DNA of 16,638 nt from Bacteriovoracaceae bacterium UBA1511 (GTDB taxonomy: Bacteria; Bdellovibrionota; Bacteriovoracia; Bacteriovoracales; Bacteriovoracaceae), in the NCBI GenBank assembly GCA_002323535.1, contig DCQT01000040.1, positions 1,283 to 17,920 of the forward strand, in the 5' to 3' direction. A model generated the notes under the pieces. The model saw nothing but the letters and a program-made list of their open reading frames with translations. It was not told where the DNA came from and did no database searches. The first letter of the stretch is position 1. Every line of letters begins with the position of its first letter. A program made the position numbers and the translations under genes. Positions 13,120-16,638 of this stretch are shown one piece after another.

Positions 13120-14156
13120 AACTTTTTAGACCATTTCTTTTTACCCTCTCTTTTATGATAGACCTTTTATATAGGATTCGTAGACTTTTATACGCTAAAG
13201 GTTTTATGTCTTCCCATGAATTAATTCCAAAAACGATTTCTGTCGGAAATATTGAACTCGGAGGCACAGGGAAAACTCCTTTTACCGTTTGGCTAGGGTG
13301 CTTTCTCGAGAGTTGTGGACAAATGGGAGTTGTTTTAACTAGAGGATATAAAAGAGAGTCAAACAAGTCACCTATTGTGCAAATTACCCCGATAAATAGA
13401 GAAAGCTTAAATGTTTCAGACGTAGGGGATGAAGCTTTATTAATTTCTAAGAAGCTTAAGAAAAGTTCTGTAATAGTTGGCCCTAATAGATTAGCTGGTT
13501 ACTTCAACCGTCCTTTGATTCATAGAGATGATTTTGTTCTCCTTGAAGATGGCCATCAACATTTAAAAATTAGAAGAGATTTAAATATCGTTTTAATTAA
13601 CTCAACGACAGAGGTTGATAAATTTAAGTGCCCTCCAAGTGGTTACTTAAGAGAGGGGGTAAGTTCGCTTATGGAGGCGGACATACTAATTTTTACCAAG
13701 TGTCAGGATAAACCAACTGACAACGAGAAATTGATTCGTTCCCTTATTTCGGATTTTTTGAAACCAGACGCATTGTTTGGGAGGGTGAAGTTCTCCCCGA
13801 GTCACTTTGAAAACCTAAAAACTAGAGAAATTAAAAACCTGATAGATTTATCTTCAATGGAATGCGGTGTTTTTTGTGGAATAGCCACTCCAGGTCAATT
13901 TTTAGGTGTGTTAAGTGATTTGAACCTAAATATTAGAAAAGAGTTAATCTTAGATAATCATCATAAGTTTAAAGAAAGTACTTATAGTAAAATTAATGAA
14001 ATGAGTGATGAAAGATTTTTAATTTGCACAGAAAAAGATGCAATAAAAATTGATCCCCAGAAAGTTAAAGGGGATGTTCTTTCACTTGTAAGTAAAGTTG
14101 TATTTCTAGAAGGGGAAGATAAAATTAAGGAGAAAATTAAAAGTTTAGATTTATGA
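13116..14156 (+). CDS. lpxK: Tetraacyldisaccharide 4'-kinase LpxK
   Basis: LpxK phosphorylates the 4' position of the tetraacyl disaccharide to form lipid IVA, at the cytoplasmic face of the inner membrane. The 346-residue protein has an N-terminal hydrophobic anchor (about 6-26), the family P-loop in VGNIELGGTGKTP (43-55), LTRGYKR (74-80), GDEALLISKKL (104-114), EDGHQHLKIRRD (144-155; family usually DDGxQH) and PPSGYLRE…ADILIFTK (173-195). The start is GTG at 13116, overlapping the lpxB stop as GTGA. It places the P-loop about 45 residues from the N-terminus, like E. coli LpxK, whereas the next ATG (codon 14) would cut the anchor. Its own stop overlaps the next gene as ATGA. Secure call. Confidence 0.94.
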   Translation: MKLFRPFLFTLSFMIDLLYRIRRLLYAKGFMSSHELIPKTISVGNIELGGTGKTPFTVWLGCFLESCGQMGVVLTRGYKRESNKSPIVQITPINRESLNVSDVGDEALLISKKLKKSSVIVGPNRLAGYFNRPLIHRDDFVLLEDGHQHLKIRRDLNIVLINSTTEVDKFKCPPSGYLREGVSSLMEADILIFTKCQDKPTDNEKLIRSLISDFLKPDALFGRVKFSPSHFENLKTREIKNLIDLSSMECGVFCGIATPGQFLGVLSDLNLNIRKELILDNHHKFKESTYSKINEMSDERFLICTEKDAIKIDPQKVKGDVLSLVSKVVFLEGEDKIKEKIKSLDL

Positions 14157-14938
14157 ATCATCCTAAGAAAATAATTTTTTTTGCCTTATTGTTATTTAAT
14201 TCATTCGTAATAGCTAATGGACAGGGTTTGACTAAGCCCTCAATTGATCCTTTTATCAAGAATAGAAATCTGGATCTAAAAAAGAACTTTGATTTTGAAC
14301 TAAAAGTTTCGTTTTCAAATATAAATATTGGAAAGTTAAAATATTCAATTAAAAAAAATAATGAGGAGATTTTTACAAAGGCAACTTTAAAAACTAATTC
14401 ATTTTATGATTTCATCTTTAAAATACGTGATGAGATAACTAGTTCTTTTAGTATCAAAACACTACTGCCCACTGAATTTAACTTTAATAAAAAAGAAGGT
14501 AAAAAAGAGTCATACGTTAAAATGGTTTTTAAAAACGGTAATATTCATTTTTCAGAAAAGTGGAAAAAGAAAAAGAAAACTGGAAAAAAAGAAAAGACAT
14601 ACTCATCTGAAGGAAAAAGTTTCTTTGATCTCTGTACCATGCTTAATTATGCAATATTTTCAAAAGGGGAGTTAAATCGCGGGGACTACTTCTGGTTGGC
14701 CTTGAAATCGAACTTCTATAAAGTAGTATTAAAAACTAAGCAAAATATTAAGGTAAAGTATAAAAAGAAGAAGGTTAACGCATTTAAGTATAAATTCTCT
14801 TCTTTTAAAGGTGAGAAAGAAGAGAAAAAAGGTGACTTCAGCATAGTTGTACTGCATGGGGATAATCCTGTTTTTTACGAACTTGAGGGTCACCTTAAAA
14901 TTGGTAAAATTAAGGGACTCATTAAACATGCTAACTGA
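14153..14938 (+). CDS. Secreted DUF3108-like protein, very lysine-rich
   Basis: Function unknown. A signal peptide is clear (MNHPKKIIFFALLLFNSFVIA, cleavage near residue 21-23), so the 261-residue protein should be periplasmic or outer-membrane associated. The body resembles DUF3108 proteins by eye: repeated beta-strand segments such as FDFELKVSFSNINIGKLKYSI, then DEITSSFSIKTLLPTEFNFNKKEG, which echoes the family's 'D…es.fd..TLlP..f…..eg' pattern. It is strikingly basic, with runs such as KWKKKKKTGKKEK and KYKKKKV. Such charge may suit contact with acidic lipid A phosphates or nucleic acid, but that is speculation. It starts in an ATGA overlap with lpxK and overlaps the next gene by 11 nt, so it is translated as part of the lipid A operon. 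No lipobox is visible. Confidence 0.72.
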   Translation: MNHPKKIIFFALLLFNSFVIANGQGLTKPSIDPFIKNRNLDLKKNFDFELKVSFSNINIGKLKYSIKKNNEEIFTKATLKTNSFYDFIFKIRDEITSSFSIKTLLPTEFNFNKKEGKKESYVKMVFKNGNIHFSEKWKKKKKTGKKEKTYSSEGKSFFDLCTMLNYAIFSKGELNRGDYFWLALKSNFYKVVLKTKQNIKVKYKKKKVNAFKYKFSSFKGEKEEKKGDFSIVVLHGDNPVFYELEGHLKIGKIKGLIKHAN

Positions 14939-15998
14939 TAAAAAAATAGCATACATAATTACAGAGAGCTCTCTTCAGCAAAAAAGAAGGCTGTTAAACC
15001 TGACGGAGCACCTTCTTACAGCTAACCATTTAACTTTTCTTACTAACGACGAATTTTTAAATAGTTCATTTGAAAAAAAAAAAATTAATGTTCGTAAACT
15101 GAGGCGTTCCGGTTGGCGTTCTTGGTGGATCAACTCATTAACAATTCGCAACCTTCTCGCAGATGGTGAATACGATATTATTCACTTTTTTGGTATTGAA
15201 GGACTTATTCAATCACTACCGTGGTTGCAAAAAACCTCATCTGTAAGTTTTTGTTTTGATTTTTTTCCCAAAAAATATCCCGTGTGGTTGAAGGTTTTAA
15301 TAAGGCCTTTTATTCAAAGATTCGATCATCTGTTTATTCCCTCTAGGTTGTCCTCTGATGATGTTTATCTTAATTTAAAGATACCCCCTAGTAGGTGCAC
15401 ATCTCTTTCTCTTAAAGATTTAATGCACACAGAGGGAGGCCAGTCTCACATATCATTTTCAGAGGACCAAGAGATCCCCGGTTATATTAGAACTGGGATT
15501 TACTTGAATTCCCCATCTCAAATGGGCCTTTTATTCCGACTTAAAAGATGCTTTGACAATGATAGGTTAGACCAAAAATTAGAGCTTTTTTTGATTAAGG
15601 ATTCCTTTAACGAGTCTATTTTTTTAGAACAGTCGTTCTCTGGCTTTAGCGTCATAACCCCAGCTAGCATAAATTATTCAAAGATAGACCTCTGGATTGT
15701 GATGGGCTCACCAAGTGACCACCCTCATTTACTTAGAATGTTTAAAAATGGGGCACATTTAGTTTCTCCATCAAGTTCTTATTTGATGGAACTTAGGGAT
15801 AAATTCAATGAGATTATAAGTACTTACCCGAAGGGTGACATGAGGTCTGCTCATGACTTAGTGATGGCGAAAAGCAAGAAAGGTAAATGTGTAAACTATC
15901 AATTAAACACAGATCTGGAGCAAGTTGAAACTGACCGTGTTGTACTTGCTTACAAGAGGTCAATGAAGCGACGGGAATTGGCAAAAAAAATACTGTAA
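14928..15998 (+). CDS. Divergent GT-B glycosyltransferase-like protein
   Basis: The start is the ATG at 14928 (MLTDKKIAYIITESS), overlapping the preceding gene by 11 nt. A TTG further upstream (14847) is in frame but lies inside that gene and adds nothing family-like. The 356-residue protein looks like a degenerate family-4-type glycosyltransferase: an N-terminal Rossmann-like opening (KIAYIITESS…RRLLNLTEHL), GEYDIIHFFGIEG (80-92), where GT4 enzymes have 'DIIH.H', then FDHLFIPSRLSSDDVYLNLKI (132-152). The C-terminal half lacks a recognisable EX7E motif or a nucleotide-binding Gly-rich loop, so it may be inactive or a different GT-B family. Position at the end of the lpx operon suggests an LPS core or lipid A modification role. 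The ORF is sound; the function is tentative. Confidence 0.6.
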   Translation: MLTDKKIAYIITESSLQQKRRLLNLTEHLLTANHLTFLTNDEFLNSSFEKKKINVRKLRRSGWRSWWINSLTIRNLLADGEYDIIHFFGIEGLIQSLPWLQKTSSVSFCFDFFPKKYPVWLKVLIRPFIQRFDHLFIPSRLSSDDVYLNLKIPPSRCTSLSLKDLMHTEGGQSHISFSEDQEIPGYIRTGIYLNSPSQMGLLFRLKRCFDNDRLDQKLELFLIKDSFNESIFLEQSFSGFSVITPASINYSKIDLWIVMGSPSDHPHLLRMFKNGAHLVSPSSSYLMELRDKFNEIISTYPKGDMRSAHDLVMAKSKKGKCVNYQLNTDLEQVETDRVVLAYKRSMKRRELAKKIL

Positions 15999-16082
15999 TA
16001 TTAATCACTTCGGTTGACTATAGTTGTCATTTTATATAATTTCATCAAATCTTTATAACCCCCTCAGTAGAGGAATATAAGG

Positions 16083-16099
16083 AACAGGCATAGCCTGTT
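16083..16099 (+). ncRNA. Leader hairpin 1 upstream of rpsA
   Basis: AACAGGC (16083-16089) pairs perfectly with GCCTGTT (16093-16099) around the loop ATA. The stem is GC-rich compared with its surroundings. A-rich sequence rather than a T-run follows, so it is not a terminator. It lies in the probable untranslated leader of rpsA, where S1 is known in other bacteria to repress its own translation. A role in such autoregulation is inference. Confidence 0.45.
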
Positions 16100-16107
16100 A
16101 AAAATTA

Positions 16108-16130
16108 GGTTTGCTTAAAATTAGCCAACC
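16108..16130 (+). ncRNA. Leader hairpin 2 next to the rpsA ribosome binding site
   Basis: GGTTTGC (16108-16114) can pair with GCCAACC (16124-16130) with a single T-C mismatch, enclosing an AT-rich loop. Its base is only two bases from the AGGAG ribosome binding site at 16133-16137, so folding could influence initiation. The pairing is weaker than that of hairpin 1. Confidence 0.3.
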
Positions 16131-16143
16131 GCAGGAGTTTAAT

Positions 16144-16638
16144 ATGACTGACAAGGTCAATTACAAATGGATGGAAGACTACGAAGTAGTTTTCGGAGAG
16201 GACGTTGAAGAAAAAGTAACTTCAGAGTTCAGTGAGCTTTTAGATTCTACAGAGTCAAAAGAGTTCAGAGAGGGAGAAGTTTTCAACGGACGAATCGTAT
16301 CAATCGGACAAGATTATGTGATGGTTGATATTGGGTATAAGCAAGAAGGTCTCGTATCTGTAAAAGAGTTCCAAAATTTTGATGGTTCTCTAAAAGTTGA
16401 AGAAGGACAAGATATAGAGGTTTACCTTGAGAAGCTTGAGTCTTCTATGGGGAATCTTGTTTTATCTAAGGATAAAGCAGAAATCCTTCACGCTTGGGAT
16501 AGAATTTCTGAAGCATGTGAAAAAGGAATTCCTATCGAAGGAACAGTTGTTTCTAAGGTAAAAGGTGGTCTTTCTGTTGATATCGGCGTTAAGGCTTTCT
16601 TGCCAGGATCTCAAATTGATCTTAGACCAACTAGGTTT
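16144..16638 (+). CDS. rpsA: 30S ribosomal protein S1 (5' part, runs off the window)
   Basis: S1 binds mRNA on the 30S subunit and helps initiation, especially on messages with weak Shine-Dalgarno sequences; several genes here (lpxD, ybeY, bamA) are of that kind. The 165 visible codons begin MTDKVNYKWMEDYEVVFGED and contain a first S1 repeat (about 41-109: REGEVFNGRIVSIGQDYVMVD…YLEKLESSMGNLVLSKDKA). A second repeat starts at about 128 (IPIEGTVVSKVKGGLSVDIGVKAFLPGS). The SKVKGGLSVDIGVKAFLPGSQ segment is highly typical of S1 domain 2. The ATG is six bases after AGGAG. The frame is open to the window end, so the 3' part is missing. Its sequence looks less AT-rich and more codon-optimised than the operon before it, as expected of a highly expressed gene. 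Confidence 0.95.
   Translation, partial: MTDKVNYKWMEDYEVVFGEDVEEKVTSEFSELLDSTESKEFREGEVFNGRIVSIGQDYVMVDIGYKQEGLVSVKEFQNFDGSLKVEEGQDIEVYLEKLESSMGNLVLSKDKAEILHAWDRISEACEKGIPIEGTVVSKVKGGLSVDIGVKAFLPGSQIDLRPTRF

Larger units (their letters stand above)
15999..16143 (+). promoter_or_regulatory. rpsA promoter and structured leader region
   Basis: This 145-bp gap holds the rpsA control region. TTGACT (16015-16020) and a perfect TATAAT (16035-16040) are the best hexamers, but they are only 14 bp apart, shorter than the usual 17; TAATTT at 16037-16042 would give 16 bp. A start near 16047 would give a leader of about 97 nt. I see no convincing terminator for the upstream operon in this gap. The leader holds the hairpins listed separately and ends in AGGAG (16133-16137), six bases before the rpsA ATG. 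Confidence 0.5.

Noticed and set aside
14847..14927. TTG at 14847 as the start of the glycosyltransferase-like gene
   Set aside because: Would overlap the DUF3108-like gene by 92 nt and add residues out of keeping with the family; the ATG at 14928 opens directly into the Rossmann-like strand.
15999..16080. Intrinsic terminator after the lipid A operon
   Set aside because: No stem followed by a T-run could be found between 15999 and 16080.
16083..16099. The rpsA leader hairpin as a terminator
   Set aside because: Sequence after the stem is A-rich on the plus strand, and no T-run follows on the minus strand.
1..16638. Mobile elements, CRISPR arrays, tRNA genes, toxin-antitoxin or defence systems
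   Set aside because: No transposase, integrase, direct-repeat array, cloverleaf or defence motif was seen; nearly all sequence is accounted for by housekeeping and envelope genes. MazG here is the ordinary tandem-domain enzyme, not part of a visible mazEF pair.

Overview
The window is an AT-rich, gene-dense chromosomal segment from a Gram-negative bacterium. It carries envelope-assembly and lipid A genes packed onto one strand. The order prfB - lolC - lolD - bamA - skp - lpxD - fabZ - lpxA - Gfo/Idh oxidoreductase - lpxB - lpxK resembles layouts I associate with former Deltaproteobacteria (Bdellovibrionota, Geobacter, Myxococcota). Together with the low GC this makes a Bacteriovorax/Halobacteriovorax-like organism my best guess. 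That placement is inference from gene order and base composition, not a phylogeny.

Layout. 1-905: 3' part of an unrecognised helical/coiled-coil protein whose reading frame runs off the left edge. 902-2288 (minus strand): mazG then coaE, overlapping; coaE and the left-hand gene converge on a shared TTAA. 2289-2342: very AT-rich divergent promoter region. 2343-5858 (plus): ybeY, prfB (with an intact +1 programmed frameshift), lolC, lolD. 5852-5958: a hairpin across the lolD stop codon and the bamA leader. 5959-8755: bamA and skp. 8759-15998: an almost gapless lipid A operon (lpxD, fabZ, lpxA, Gfo/Idh oxidoreductase, lpxB, lpxK, a DUF3108-like secreted protein, a divergent glycosyltransferase-like protein). 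15999-16143: promoter and structured leader for rpsA, whose first 165 codons close the window.

How the genes fit together. LolCD releases lipoproteins from the inner membrane. BamA folds outer-membrane beta-barrels, and Skp/OmpH chaperones them across the periplasm. LpxA, LpxD, LpxB and LpxK make the lipid A anchor of LPS, and FabZ shares their hydroxyacyl-ACP pool. The DUF3108-like and glycosyltransferase-like genes are translationally coupled to lpxK and so are probably envelope/LPS genes too. No MsbA, LpxC, LpxH or LpxI is present here.

Most notable observations: (i) a perfect 12-bp intrinsic-terminator-like hairpin lies inside the first 26 codons of lpxD, directly after skp; (ii) lpxA, the oxidoreductase, lpxB and lpxK all use non-ATG starts (TTG, TTG, TTG, GTG); (iii) a Gfo/Idh oxidoreductase sits between lpxA and lpxB without a partner aminotransferase; (iv) a perfect 9-bp hairpin embeds the lolD stop codon; (v) ybeY may be leaderless; (vi) the rpsA leader carries hairpins. 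I see no mobile element, CRISPR array, tRNA, rRNA or defence system. There is no gene-free stretch over 300 bases.
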